Positions 10,021 to 19,627 of a stretch of 64,000 bases of DNA are shown piece by piece. This stretch comes from Vicingus serpentipes (GTDB taxonomy: Bacteria; Bacteroidota; Bacteroidia; Flavobacteriales_E; Vicingaceae). Below the pieces are notes generated by a model, which saw only the letters and a program-made list of their open reading frames with translations, did not search any database and was not told the DNA's origin. A program made the translations under genes and the position numbers. Numbering within the stretch: position 1 is the first letter of the stretch; the number at the start of each line of letters is the position of its first letter. The stretch spans positions 62,001 to 126,000 of the forward strand of contig NZ_VOOS01000005.1 in the NCBI RefSeq assembly GCF_007993035.1, given 5' to 3'.

Positions 10021-10986
10021 ATGGCATTAGCTGATGAAATTAAAAAACATGCTGTAGAAGCATTAAAAATTGAAGCTCAATCAATTGAGAACTTAATTTC
10101 TTTTATTGATGATGATTTTACAAACGCCGTAGAATTAATTTTGAATTCGAAAGGTAGGGTTGTAATTACTGGAATAGGTAAAAGTGCAATTGTTGCTCAA
10201 AAAATTGTAGCGACATTAAACTCAACTGGTACTCCATCAATTTTTATGCATGCTGCAGATGCTATTCATGGCGACCTTGGAAATATTCAACAAGACGACG
10301 TTGTAATTTGTATTTCAAAAAGCGGAAATACTCCAGAAATAAAAGTTTTAGTTCCTCTAGTAAAAAGCTTTAACAATAAATTAATTGCTATTACTGGAAA
10401 TACAGAATCGGTTCTTGGAAAACAAGCTGACTATATATTAAATACTTACGTTGAAACCGAAGCTTGCCCAAATAATTTAGCCCCTACTAGCAGTACTACT
10501 GCTCAGATGGCAATGGGAGATGCTTTGGCTGTTTGCCTATTAAATCAACGTGGATTTACCAGTAAAGATTTTGCTAAGTATCACCCAGGTGGTTCTTTAG
10601 GGAAAAAATTATATTTACGTGTAGCCGATGTATTTATTAATAATGCTAAACCACAAGTTTCTGCTAACCAAAAATTATCTGAAGTAATCATAGAGATATC
10701 ATCAAAACGATTAGGAATAACTGCTGTGGTTGAAAACGAAACCTTACTCGGTGTTGTTACCGACGGCGATTTAAGAAGAATGTTAGAGAAAAACCAAGAT
10801 ATAACTACTTTAACAGCAAAAGATATTATGAGTGCCTCTCCAAAAACCATTAAACCTGATACTTTAGCTATTGAAGCTTTACACATTATGGAAAACAACA
10901 ACATTACTCAATTGCTAGTTGCTGAAAACAACATCTACCTTGGCGTAATCCACTTACATGATTTGCTTAAAGAAGGAATAATTTAA
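10021..10986 (+). CDS. kdsD: D-arabinose 5-phosphate isomerase (KpsF/GutQ family)
   Basis: A 321-residue protein with an N-terminal SIS sugar-isomerase domain (about 35-170, GIGKSAIVAQKIVATLNSTG and CISKSGNTPEI) and two C-terminal CBS domains (about 205-320). It interconverts ribulose 5-phosphate and arabinose 5-phosphate, the first step toward Kdo for lipopolysaccharide. It is divergent from recQ and convergent with rodA (3-nt gap). No Kdo-pathway genes are adjacent. Confidence 0.95.
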   Translation: MALADEIKKHAVEALKIEAQSIENLISFIDDDFTNAVELILNSKGRVVITGIGKSAIVAQKIVATLNSTGTPSIFMHAADAIHGDLGNIQQDDVVICISKSGNTPEIKVLVPLVKSFNNKLIAITGNTESVLGKQADYILNTYVETEACPNNLAPTSSTTAQMAMGDALAVCLLNQRGFTSKDFAKYHPGGSLGKKLYLRVADVFINNAKPQVSANQKLSEVIIEISSKRLGITAVVENETLLGVVTDGDLRRMLEKNQDITTLTAKDIMSASPKTIKPDTLAIEALHIMENNNITQLLVAENNIYLGVIHLHDLLKEGII

Positions 10987-10989
10987 ATC

Positions 10990-12294
10990 TTACCTCAAAA
11001 CATTTATTCGTTCGGCGTCAAGCTTTACAAAAATAAAAAGTAAGATGGTGAATGACCATAATGAAGACCCTCCATAACTAATAAATGGTAATGGGATCCC
11101 TATAACGGGAGCTAACCCAATTGTCATTCCTATATTGATTAAGAAGTGAAAAAATAGAATTGAGGCAACAGAATATCCATAAATTCTAGAAAAAATAGAA
11201 CGTTGTCGTTCTGCCAAAAAAAGCAACCTTAAAAACAAACCTAGATAAATACAAACCAAAATAAAAGTCCCAAAAAAGCCCCACTCTTCTCCAATTGTAC
11301 AGAAAATAAAATCGGTAGACTGCTCTGGTACGAAGTCAAACTTAGTTTGTGTTCCATCCAAAAACCCTTTACCAAAAAAACCTCCTGATCCAATAGCTAT
11401 TAGAGATTGATTTACATTGTAACCTGCTCCATGAGGATCAGATTCAATTCCTAATAATACATTAATTCTTTTTGATTGATGAGGCTCTAATACGTTTTCG
11501 AAAATATAATCGACACTATAAATTAAACCCACGGAAAGTATTAAAGCAGTTGAAACTACTAACCACATTTTCTTCACTTTTCGAGTATTGTAAATAATAA
11601 TTCCAGCAATAGCAGTTAAGACAAGCATCAATAATACATCACCACTTAAAACGATGTTTTCAAAGAAAGTGAAATCATTAATCCTTAATAATAAGGAGAG
11701 CACAAAAAGAAAAGCGGTATAAAGTCCAATTAAAAGAATATTACCAGACAAGCCCTCTCTGTAAAGCACAAAAACAAATGAAGCATAAACCAAAGTAGAA
11801 CCAGTATCGTTTTGCAATAAAATTAAAACAGCAGGAATTCCAATAATTATGGATGCAATGACCTTGGTTTTAATATCTTGCATTTTAATATTTAGGGTTG
11901 AAAGATATTTGGCAAGGGCTAATCCTGTGGCAAATTTGGCAAATTCAGAAGGTTGTATTGCAAAACTCCCAATTTTAAACCATGAACGAGCACCTTTAAT
12001 ATCTGAACCGACTAACAATACAGCAATTAACAGCAAGAGTATAACTCCATAAATTGGATAGGCAAAGGAGGTGAAAAATTGCCCTTCGAATAAAAGAATA
12101 ATAAATGCAACAACTAGTGCTAAACCTATCCACAATAGTTGCTTTCCATATCGTTGAGAAATATCAAAAATAGAATGGTGCTCTTCATTGTAAACAGCAG
12201 CATAAATATTAATCCAACCAATAAAAACTAACACTAAATAAATTAATATCGTAGGCCAATCTACATTTGCGAATATGTTTCGTTGATTTCTCAT
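10990..12294 (-). CDS. rodA: Rod-shape-determining peptidoglycan polymerase RodA
   Basis: A 434-residue SEDS-family membrane protein with about ten transmembrane helices. It carries the family motifs NDTGSTLVYASF, PEQSTDFIFCTIGEEWGFFG and IGIPLPFISYGGSS. RodA is the glycosyltransferase of the elongasome and works with PBP2. Its start overlaps the 3' end of mrdA by 4 nt, so it is the last gene of the mreBCD-mrdA-rodA unit. The segment between helices around residues 215-280 is longer than in E. coli RodA (370 residues). Confidence 0.96.
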   Translation of the reverse strand: MRNQRNIFANVDWPTILIYLVLVFIGWINIYAAVYNEEHHSIFDISQRYGKQLLWIGLALVVAFIILLFEGQFFTSFAYPIYGVILLLLIAVLLVGSDIKGARSWFKIGSFAIQPSEFAKFATGLALAKYLSTLNIKMQDIKTKVIASIIIGIPAVLILLQNDTGSTLVYASFVFVLYREGLSGNILLIGLYTAFLFVLSLLLRINDFTFFENIVLSGDVLLMLVLTAIAGIIIYNTRKVKKMWLVVSTALILSVGLIYSVDYIFENVLEPHQSKRINVLLGIESDPHGAGYNVNQSLIAIGSGGFFGKGFLDGTQTKFDFVPEQSTDFIFCTIGEEWGFFGTFILVCIYLGLFLRLLFLAERQRSIFSRIYGYSVASILFFHFLINIGMTIGLAPVIGIPLPFISYGGSSLWSFTILLFIFVKLDAERINVLR

Positions 12295-14114
12295 TTCTTT
12301 TGTACAACGTCCATTAAATTAGCTTCTAAAATTCTTTTTTCTTTCAAAGGATCGGCAATAGTATCATGTAAATATTTTTCCATCATTAAACTTGCAATTG
12401 GTGCAGCCCAGGTCCCACCAAATCCTGCATTTTCAATATATACAGCAATAGCAATTTTAGGGTTATTTTTAGGTGCAAATGCCATAAAAATAGAATGATC
12501 TTCACCGTGTGGATTTTGAGCAGTGCCTGTTTTTCCACAAACCTCAACACTATCAATTTTTGCTCTTCTTGCTGTTCCACCAGCTTCTTCAACTACTCGT
12601 TGCATACCATCTAAAATAGGATCAAAATATTTAGCATCTATTCCTACATCATTTTTAATCTTAAAAATAAAAGGGATAGTATCTTGACCTTTTACTTCTT
12701 TCATTAAATGGGGAGTATAATAATAACCTCTGTTCGCAATTATTGCTGATAAATTAGCCATTTGTAAAGGAATTACACCAATCTCACCTTGACCAATACT
12801 TAATGAGTAAATTGTACTAAACGCCCATCTTCCTTCTCCATACCACTTATTATAAAATTTAACATCAGGAATGTATCCACTTTTTATCGCTGGTAAATCT
12901 GTTTGTAATCTTAATCCAAGACCAAATTTTTTCACTTTTAAATTCCAATTAGCCAATCCTATCTCACTATCTTTAAAAATACTCTTCGATTTACCTTGCA
13001 TTAATATACGCTTAAACACACTGTAATAATAAGGATTACAAGACATTTTAACAGATGAAGAAACATTTGTTGCTGCTGGGTGATTGTGACAACCAACATA
13101 ACTTTTAATACAAGGAAATCCGGTATTTTCAGTAATAACTCCTTCCTGCATACCAATTAAAGCTTGTATAATTTTAAAAGTAGATCCTGGTGGATAACTT
13201 GCCATTAAAGCCCTATTAAACAAAGGCTTAACTTCATCATTCAATAAAATTGGGTAGTTTTTTTTCACATCCCTACCCACAAGTTTATTAGGATCATAAG
13301 CAGGAGCTGAAACAAGAGCTAAAATTTCACCTGTTTCAGGCTCTATTGCAACAATACTTCCTTTTTTATTTCCCATCAATAACTCACCATACTCTTGCAA
13401 TTCTGCATCTATTGTGGTAAATATAGTTTGTCCTGTAACAGCCATTGTATCAGACAACCCTCCATTAAAACTCCCTTTTTCGCGATTATGAACGTCAACT
13501 AAAATTCTTTTTACCCCTCTTTTACCTCTTAATAATTCTTCATAAGAAAGCTCAATTCCACTCTTCCCAATATAATCTCCAGATTTATAATATTTATTTC
13601 CCTCTATATCTGATTGATTAACCTCTCCAATATACCCTAGAATATGTGCTGCGCTTTTTCTTGGGTATTTTCTTAACGTTCTGGTTTGCACAAAAAAACC
13701 AGGATATTCATAGAGTTTTTCTTGAATTTTAGCATATTCCTCTGATGAAATTTCTTTTTCAAAAACAGATGGCTTGTACCTAGAATAATTCCTTGCTTTA
13801 GTATATTTCTGAATGAAATTTTCTTTCGAAACGCCTAAGAGTTCACAAAAAGCAATAGTATCCATTTCTTCTACTTGCTTTGGAATTACCATTAAATCAT
13901 AAGCCGCTTCATTATATACCAATAATAATCCGTTACGATCATATATTAATCCACGAGCAGGATATTGAACAATTTCCCTTAAAACATTGTGATCAGAATC
14001 TAACTTATACTTATCGTTTAATACTTGAACATTAAACAATCGTATTAAAAAAATAAATCCTATTACTAGGAAAATCAAACCAATTGTAAATTTTCTATTG
14101 GAAAGATTATTCAT
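12291..14114 (-). CDS. mrdA: Penicillin-binding protein 2 (elongasome transpeptidase)
   Basis: A 607-residue class B PBP. One N-terminal membrane anchor (about 9-27) is followed by the PBP dimerisation domain (about 50-220) and the transpeptidase domain. The catalytic SxxK is S311-T-F-K314, SxN is S358-C-N360, and the KTG box is in GKTGTAQNPHGEDHS. It cross-links peptidoglycan in the periplasm together with RodA. The gene overlaps mreD upstream and rodA downstream by 4 nt each, implying translational coupling. Confidence 0.96.
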   Translation of the reverse strand: MNNLSNRKFTIGLIFLVIGFIFLIRLFNVQVLNDKYKLDSDHNVLREIVQYPARGLIYDRNGLLLVYNEAAYDLMVIPKQVEEMDTIAFCELLGVSKENFIQKYTKARNYSRYKPSVFEKEISSEEYAKIQEKLYEYPGFFVQTRTLRKYPRKSAAHILGYIGEVNQSDIEGNKYYKSGDYIGKSGIELSYEELLRGKRGVKRILVDVHNREKGSFNGGLSDTMAVTGQTIFTTIDAELQEYGELLMGNKKGSIVAIEPETGEILALVSAPAYDPNKLVGRDVKKNYPILLNDEVKPLFNRALMASYPPGSTFKIIQALIGMQEGVITENTGFPCIKSYVGCHNHPAATNVSSSVKMSCNPYYYSVFKRILMQGKSKSIFKDSEIGLANWNLKVKKFGLGLRLQTDLPAIKSGYIPDVKFYNKWYGEGRWAFSTIYSLSIGQGEIGVIPLQMANLSAIIANRGYYYTPHLMKEVKGQDTIPFIFKIKNDVGIDAKYFDPILDGMQRVVEEAGGTARRAKIDSVEVCGKTGTAQNPHGEDHSIFMAFAPKNNPKIAIAVYIENAGFGGTWAAPIASLMMEKYLHDTIADPLKEKRILEANLMDVVQKK

Positions 14115-14629
14115 TTTCTTTTCCCCGATTTATAACTGAAAAGTTGAGTAATTAATATTAGAATTAATGTAAAAATTGAACTCATCAGGATTCTTCCTAA
14201 AGTAGAAAAGAAATGTGAAAAAGTAAATGATTCTATAAAAAACAAAAAGATATGATGCAAAAAAACCAAGATACCAGAATATATTAAAAACCAAGTCAAC
14301 CCCATGTATTGAATTTGAGGTTCAGTACCAAACTCATAACCTCCCCTTGGCTCAATCAATTTTAAAACATACTTTCTAGTAAAAGCCATAAATAAAGTGG
14401 CTGAAGTATGCATACCAAGTGTGCTAGTAAAAACATCTATCGAAACACCCAAAACAAAAGCAATTAACAACCCTAACCATGATGGCATTTCAAAAGGAAG
14501 TAACAGAATAAGCAACACATATAAATAAGGATTTATATACCCTCCAAAACCTATATTATTAAGAATTAACCCTTGAGTTAAAACCAATAATATAAAAATG
14601 ATTGTATATTTTATTATATCTCTAATCAT
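14111..14629 (-). CDS. mreD: Rod-shape-determining protein MreD
   Basis: A 172-residue protein made almost entirely of hydrophobic helices (about five), in the position and size expected for MreD, between mreC and mrdA with 4-nt overlaps on both sides. Sequence conservation of MreD is low, so the assignment rests on topology, length and gene order. Confidence 0.9.
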   Translation of the reverse strand: MIRDIIKYTIIFILLVLTQGLILNNIGFGGYINPYLYVLLILLLPFEMPSWLGLLIAFVLGVSIDVFTSTLGMHTSATLFMAFTRKYVLKLIEPRGGYEFGTEPQIQYMGLTWFLIYSGILVFLHHIFLFFIESFTFSHFFSTLGRILMSSIFTLILILITQLFSYKSGKRK

Positions 14630-15459
14630 CCCCCTTCAAGGTTTTTTGATTCAAGTAATTCTTTTTCTTCTTTCAATAAAGATCTAACTATATAAACGTG
14701 TGAAATATTTTTATAATCTTCCGAAAACTCAACTTTAATATTGTAAAAATTATTCCCTTCTGGCAAATCAAATTCTTTAACTGTACCTATCAATATATTT
14801 TCAGGAAATATTGAAGAAAAACCACTTGTAACAATAGTATCTCCAATAGCTAAATTTACATGATTAGGAATATCTTTTAAATCGGCAATTCTGTAATCAT
14901 TATTTCCCCAAACTAGAGACCCAAAGTAGCCTGATTTTTTTATTTTAGCGCTTAGTTTATTTTTTTCGTGTAAAACGGACATTACTGAACTAAAATGTTC
15001 CGACACATTTTTTACAATGCCGACTACACCTTTAGATGAAATCACACCCATTTCAGGTCTTATCCCATTAATACCACCTTTATCTAGGGTAATGTAATTT
15101 TGTCTTTTATTGGTTGAATTGTTAATAACCTTAGCCGAACTGTAAACGTAATTTTGAAGGTAAGTTGTATCGTTAATTTGAACAAGTCGTCCAAAAACTT
15201 TCATAAACGAAGATACATTTGTTGATTGCAATCTTGCATTTTGGTCTGCTAAAACTTGATTTTCTTCTTTTAAATGAAAATAATCATTAAAGTTATTTAC
15301 GGTAGCATAAAGGTTTCCTACCAAAAAATTAGATGAATTAAAAAACTTCGAATTTTGGTAATTATTATTTTGAATAAGCATTCCAAAAGCAACAACTTCA
15401 AGAACGACAAAAAGGAAAATAAATGAATTTTTGGTTAAAAACCGAAGTAAATTCCTCAT
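14626..15459 (-). CDS. mreC: Rod-shape-determining protein MreC
   Basis: A 277-residue protein with one N-terminal transmembrane helix (about 12-30), a short coiled-coil-prone stretch (about 55-80, FHLKEENQVLADQNARLQ) and a periplasmic beta-domain with NYITLDKGGINGIRPEMGVIS and GDTIVTSGFSSIFPENILIG, both typical of MreC. It bridges MreB in the cytoplasm to PBP2/RodA. It lies 24 nt after mreB and overlaps mreD by 4 nt. Confidence 0.95.
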   Translation of the reverse strand: MRNLLRFLTKNSFIFLFVVLEVVAFGMLIQNNNYQNSKFFNSSNFLVGNLYATVNNFNDYFHLKEENQVLADQNARLQSTNVSSFMKVFGRLVQINDTTYLQNYVYSSAKVINNSTNKRQNYITLDKGGINGIRPEMGVISSKGVVGIVKNVSEHFSSVMSVLHEKNKLSAKIKKSGYFGSLVWGNNDYRIADLKDIPNHVNLAIGDTIVTSGFSSIFPENILIGTVKEFDLPEGNNFYNIKVEFSEDYKNISHVYIVRSLLKEEKELLESKNLEGG

Positions 15460-15483
15460 TATAATTTAATTTGTTTTGATTAA

Positions 15484-16506
15484 TTACTTAATCAAGAAAG
15501 GTAATTTGCTTACATTCTTTAAAGCAATTCCTGTTCCACGAGCTACAGCTCTCAATGGGTCTTCTGCAATATGTACAGGTAATTTTGTTTTTAAAGAAAT
15601 ACGTTTATCCAGACCTCTTAACATTGAACCACCTCCTGCTAAATAAAGACCCGTTTTATAAATATCTGCTGATAATTCAGGAGGAGTCATTTCAAGAGCA
15701 CTTAAAACAGCCTCTTCTATTTTTGCAATAGATTTATCTAAAGCATGAGCTATTTCACTATATGAAACAGTAATTTCTTTAGGTGTTCCTGTCATTAAAT
15801 CTCTACCTTGAACTGCATAATCTTCAGGTGGGTTTTCTAATTCAGTTAAGGCTGAACCACATTCTATTTTAATTTGCTCTGCCGAACGTTCTCCAATCAA
15901 TAAATTATGCTGTCTTCTCATGTAGTCAACAATATCATTGGTAAAATCATCTCCTGCAACACGAATTGATTTATCACAAACAATACCTCCTAATGCAATT
16001 ACTGCAATTTCTGAAGTACCACCTCCTATATCAATAATCATATTTCCCATTGGCTCTAACACATCAATACCAATACCAATTGCTGCAGCCATAGGCTCAT
16101 GAATTAAATAAACTTCTTTTCCTCCTGCATGTTCTGCAGAATCTTTTACTGCACGTTTTTCAACTTCAGTAATTCCTGAAGGAATACAAATTACCATTTT
16201 TAATGATGGTGTAAACAACTGCTTTTTAGGGTTAATCATTTTAATCATCCCTCTAATCATATGCTCTGCAGCATCAAAATCTGCAATTACTCCATCTTTT
16301 AACGGTCTAATTGTTTTAATATCCTCATGAGTTTTACCATGCATTTGCATTGCTTTTTTTCCAACAGCAATAATTTTGCCTGACATCCTATCTTTTGCAA
16401 CAATTGAAGGTTCATCAACAACCACTTTATCATTATGTATGATAAGTGTATTTGCAGTACCAAGGTCAATGGCAATTTCTTGTGTTAAAAAGCTGAATAA
16501 TCCCAT
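15484..16506 (-). CDS. mreB: Rod-shape-determining actin homologue MreB
   Basis: A 340-residue actin-fold ATPase beginning GLFSFLTQEIAIDLGTANT, with phosphate-1 (DLGTANT), phosphate-2 (IDIGGGTSEIAV) and adenosine (LAGGGSMLRG) motifs. It forms membrane-bound filaments that organise wall synthesis. It is the first gene of the shape operon, 108 nt downstream of purH on the same strand. Confidence 0.98.
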   Translation of the reverse strand: MGLFSFLTQEIAIDLGTANTLIIHNDKVVVDEPSIVAKDRMSGKIIAVGKKAMQMHGKTHEDIKTIRPLKDGVIADFDAAEHMIRGMIKMINPKKQLFTPSLKMVICIPSGITEVEKRAVKDSAEHAGGKEVYLIHEPMAAAIGIGIDVLEPMGNMIIDIGGGTSEIAVIALGGIVCDKSIRVAGDDFTNDIVDYMRRQHNLLIGERSAEQIKIECGSALTELENPPEDYAVQGRDLMTGTPKEITVSYSEIAHALDKSIAKIEEAVLSALEMTPPELSADIYKTGLYLAGGGSMLRGLDKRISLKTKLPVHIAEDPLRAVARGTGIALKNVSKLPFLIK

Positions 16507-16614
16507 TCGTGAATATTATATAGTTTCGTTTATTAAGGTAATAAATTTATGATTAAAAAATGTACATCTACCTTTTAACTAAAGAAAAGATAAACAGCAT
16601 TTTGTTGATTACGT

Positions 16615-18141
16615 TTAATGTCTAAAATGTCTAATTCCTGTTGTTACCATTGCCATATCATTTGCATCACAATAATCAATTGATTCTTGATCCTTAATAG
16701 ACCCTCCAGGCTGAACAACAGCAGTAATTCCAGCTTCTTTTGCTAATGCTACACAATCTGGAAACGGGAAAAATGCATCAGAAGCCATTACAGCTCCTTT
16801 TAAATCAAAGCCAAATGCATTTGCTTTTACAACAGCTTGTTTAAGAGCATCAACTCTTGAAGTTTGACCAGTTCCACTAGAAATTAAGGTTTGATTTTTA
16901 GCAAAAACTATTGTGTTTGATTTCGTATGCTTCACTAATTTATTAGCAAACTCTAAATCTTTTATTTCTTGAGCTGTCGCTGTTTTTTTAGTAACTATAG
17001 TAAAATCATTTCCTCCAGCAGTTTTTAAATCTTTATCTTGTTCTAAGACACCATTTAAAATTGTTCTGAATTGTTTTTTAGCCAATTCAATTGGTTTTTG
17101 AACAAGAATCACTCTATTCTTTTTTCCTTTTAAAATTTCTAAAGCATCAGCATCATATCCAGGAGCAATTACCACTTCACAAAACAATTGGTGAATTTCT
17201 TCAGCAGTTGCTTTATCAATTTTCTGATTGCTAATTAATATTCCTCCAAAAGCAGAAACTGGATCTCCAGCTAGTGCATCTTTATAAGCATCCAACAAAT
17301 TTTCTCTTGTTGCTAAACCACAAGCATTATTGTGTTTTAAAATAGCAAATGTTGCATTATCTTTAGAGAATTCTGAAATCAGATTTACAGCAGCATCTAC
17401 ATCTAATAAGTTATTGTAAGAAAGTTCTTTTCCATGTAACTTGTCGAACATTTCATCTAAATCTCCATAAAAAACACCTTCTTGGTGAGGGTTTTCTCCA
17501 TATCGAAGAACTTGTGATTTCGTAATGCTTTGTTTGAAATATTTTTCTTCTTCGTTATTGAACCAATTAAAAATTGCCGTATCATAATGAGACGAAACAT
17601 TAAAAGCCAATTTTGCTAAATGTTTTCTATCTGCTAATTCTGTTACACCATTATTCTTTTGCAAAACAGAAAGTACATCTGCATATTGTTCTCTTGAAGA
17701 AACAATTACAACATCTTTAAAATTTTTAGCCGCAGCTCTAATCAAAGAAATTCCACCTATATCAATTTTTTCAATAATATCTTGTTCTGTTGCTCCAGAA
17801 GCTACTGTATCCTCAAAAGGATACAAATCAACAATTACTAAATCAATTTCTGGGATTTCATATTCTTCAAGTTGAGCAATATCTGAATCCAACTCTCTTC
17901 TACTTAAAATACCTCCAAAAACCTTTGGATGCAAAGTTTTTACTCTACCTCCCAAAATTGAAGGGTAAGAAGTTAAACTTTCAACTGGGGTAACTTCAAT
18001 ATTTAAATCTTCAATAAATTTTTGTGTCCCTCCGGTAGAAAATAATTTAACACCTTGCTTATTTAATTCTTGAATAATTGGCGCTAAGTTATCTTTATGA
18101 AAAACTGAAATTAATGCGTTTTTAATCTTCTTTTGACTCAT
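16615..18141 (-). CDS. purH: Bifunctional AICAR formyltransferase/IMP cyclohydrolase
   Basis: A 508-residue protein. The N-terminal MGS-like IMP cyclohydrolase domain occupies about residues 1-145 (LFSTGGTQKFIED, LGGRVKTLHPKVFGGIL). The AICAR transformylase domain follows (YGENPHQ, ILKHNNACGLA). It catalyses the last two steps of de novo purine synthesis. It precedes mreB on the same strand, a linkage common in Bacteroidota. Confidence 0.97.
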   Translation of the reverse strand: MSQKKIKNALISVFHKDNLAPIIQELNKQGVKLFSTGGTQKFIEDLNIEVTPVESLTSYPSILGGRVKTLHPKVFGGILSRRELDSDIAQLEEYEIPEIDLVIVDLYPFEDTVASGATEQDIIEKIDIGGISLIRAAAKNFKDVVIVSSREQYADVLSVLQKNNGVTELADRKHLAKLAFNVSSHYDTAIFNWFNNEEEKYFKQSITKSQVLRYGENPHQEGVFYGDLDEMFDKLHGKELSYNNLLDVDAAVNLISEFSKDNATFAILKHNNACGLATRENLLDAYKDALAGDPVSAFGGILISNQKIDKATAEEIHQLFCEVVIAPGYDADALEILKGKKNRVILVQKPIELAKKQFRTILNGVLEQDKDLKTAGGNDFTIVTKKTATAQEIKDLEFANKLVKHTKSNTIVFAKNQTLISSGTGQTSRVDALKQAVVKANAFGFDLKGAVMASDAFFPFPDCVALAKEAGITAVVQPGGSIKDQESIDYCDANDMAMVTTGIRHFRH

Positions 18142-18313
18142 TCTTAATGGTTTATGAGATTATTTATTTAAATTATTTTTTGAATTTTTGAAGATGCAAT
18201 TTTACTGCTTTTTAAACCCTTAACCAATTTGAAAAGCTGCAATTTCATACTTTGTTGATAAATGACCTGAATTGTTTATAAACACTCTCGATGAGTATTC
18301 TTTTTTGATTGAT

Positions 18314-18321
18314 TAATTTTG
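18314..18321 (+). promoter_or_regulatory. Possible -7 box upstream of the DUF4286 gene
   Basis: TAATTTTG matches TAnnTTTG, 18 nt before the ATG at 18340. No TTTG at the usual distance is evident. The remaining purH-DUF4286 gap (18142-18313) shows nothing else I can identify. Confidence 0.25.
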
Positions 18322-18339
18322 AAATAAAATTATACAACT

Positions 18340-18645
18340 ATGATTATCTATAACGTAACAGTAAATATTGAAAATGATGTACATGATGACTGGTTTAATT
18401 ACATGAAAACCACTCATATTCCTGAAGTAATGCAAACTGGTTTTTTCTTAGATCATAAAATTTGTAAAGTACTCAGCACGCAAGAAGATGAAACAGGGCA
18501 TACTTATGCTATTCAATATACTTGCGCAAAAATGGAAGACCTAGAAGAATACCAAGCAAAACACGCACCTGAATTACAAAAAGACCACATGAGTAGATTT
18601 GAAGGTAAATTTGTTTCGTTTAGAACTTTGTTGGAGGTGGTTTAG
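18340..18645 (+). CDS. DUF4286 family protein
   Basis: A 101-residue cytoplasmic protein (IIYNVTVNIENDVHDDWFNY ... HAPELQKDHMSRFEGKFVSF) matching the DUF4286 family, a small ferredoxin-like fold widespread in Bacteroidota with no established function. It has no signal peptide or membrane segment. It is a single-gene unit. Confidence 0.85.
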   Translation: MIIYNVTVNIENDVHDDWFNYMKTTHIPEVMQTGFFLDHKICKVLSTQEDETGHTYAIQYTCAKMEDLEEYQAKHAPELQKDHMSRFEGKFVSFRTLLEVV

Positions 18646-18656
18646 AAATGTCTCAG

Positions 18657-18809
18657 CTAGACATAATAATTAAATAAGTTGATTGTTAAAAGTACAACTC
18701 CAACTATCATATAAATTATTAACATCCAGACCATTGACTTCAAGTAAAATGGAAATTGATTTGGAAGTCTACTAATCCAAAAATTAAGATAAACAAATAA
18801 TTTTTTCAT
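18657..18809 (-). CDS. Small single-span membrane protein, 50 residues
   Basis: An ATG at 18809 opens a 50-codon frame closed by TAG at 18657. The predicted product begins KKLFVYLNFWISRLP, has a basic N-terminal half and one hydrophobic helix (about residues 28-46, SMVWMLIIYMIVGVVLL). The ATG lies 8 nt after the stop of the upstream lipoprotein gene on the same strand, the spacing of a translated operon member. I do not recognise the family; the layout resembles other short membrane proteins of Bacteroidota such as DUF6728, but I cannot confirm that. Confidence 0.55.
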   Translation of the reverse strand: MKKLFVYLNFWISRLPNQFPFYLKSMVWMLIIYMIVGVVLLTINLFNYYV

Positions 18810-18817
18810 CGAAAAAA

Positions 18818-19627
18818 CTAAATTGACTTATTAGTCAAATTAAAAACCCTCTCCCCAGAATCATTAAAAGGCCCATCAACTAAATTTCCATTGTTGTCTA
18901 TTAACTGAATACGAATAGTATTATCAAACTTAGACAAACCCTCGATTTGATAAGCTGCCCATTTCTCAATTATAAAATTAACTTCATTAATGGTCACTTT
19001 TACTTTATTTCCTGTTGCAGAAATTGATGTATTTACCAAATAAAAATCTAAAATAGGATTCTCAGTATTTTCTTGTGGCAAATGAAAAAACAAATGTGGC
19101 TGCTTCATGTTAAACAAACTTTCCATATCGCCAATTACCACATTCTTCAACACATTAGCCTTATTGGTTTTAACACTAATTTTATTGGGATAAGTTAAAA
19201 AGCTTAAAAACACATTATTTCCATACAAAAACTCCTTTTTAATTTGAGCTTTATCAAAATAATTTAAAGTAAAATTATTTTCGATAGTTGCAATATTATA
19301 ATCAGATATTCCATCAACCGAATAATCAAGTTCATTAACACCTTCTTTAAATTGTTTGGCATTTAACTTTAATGAAATTTCGCTTGCCGCCTCGGTTTTA
19401 AGTTCAGTTAATTTTATTCCATTTTTTTCTAAAACAACTATTTCTTCATCAGCAATAGGCTCTATAATTACAGCATCTTCTTGGTTAATTTTTGGAGCAT
19501 CAACTTTCACTAAAGTATCATTTGTTTTAGGTTCTTTCTCGCTAGTTTTTGTATCATTTCCACAAGAGAGAAATAAACCAAAAACTAAAAAACAAAGACT
19601 AAAAACTGAAAACTTCATTTTATTCAA
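18818..19627 (-). CDS. Lipoprotein of unknown function
   Basis: A 269-residue protein with a signal peptide ending in a lipobox (FGLFLSCGN), so probably an outer- or inner-membrane lipoprotein. A Thr/Lys/Glu-rich linker (about 25-60) is followed by a beta-rich domain ending IRIQLIDNNGNLVDGPFNDS. It overlaps the biotin carrier protein gene by 8 nt; a second ATG at 19618 is equally plausible as the start and would remove the overlap. I do not recognise the domain. Confidence 0.75.
   Translation of the reverse strand: MNKMKFSVFSLCFLVFGLFLSCGNDTKTSEKEPKTNDTLVKVDAPKINQEDAVIIEPIADEEIVVLEKNGIKLTELKTEAASEISLKLNAKQFKEGVNELDYSVDGISDYNIATIENNFTLNYFDKAQIKKEFLYGNNVFLSFLTYPNKISVKTNKANVLKNVVIGDMESLFNMKQPHLFFHLPQENTENPILDFYLVNTSISATGNKVKVTINEVNFIIEKWAAYQIEGLSKFDNTIRIQLIDNNGNLVDGPFNDSGERVFNLTNKSI

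Noticed and set aside
9899-10027. RecQ N-terminal extension of 43 residues from an ATG at 10027
   Set aside because: The stretch has no RecQ similarity and overlaps the divergent kdsD start; GTG at 9898 begins right where the conserved sequence starts.
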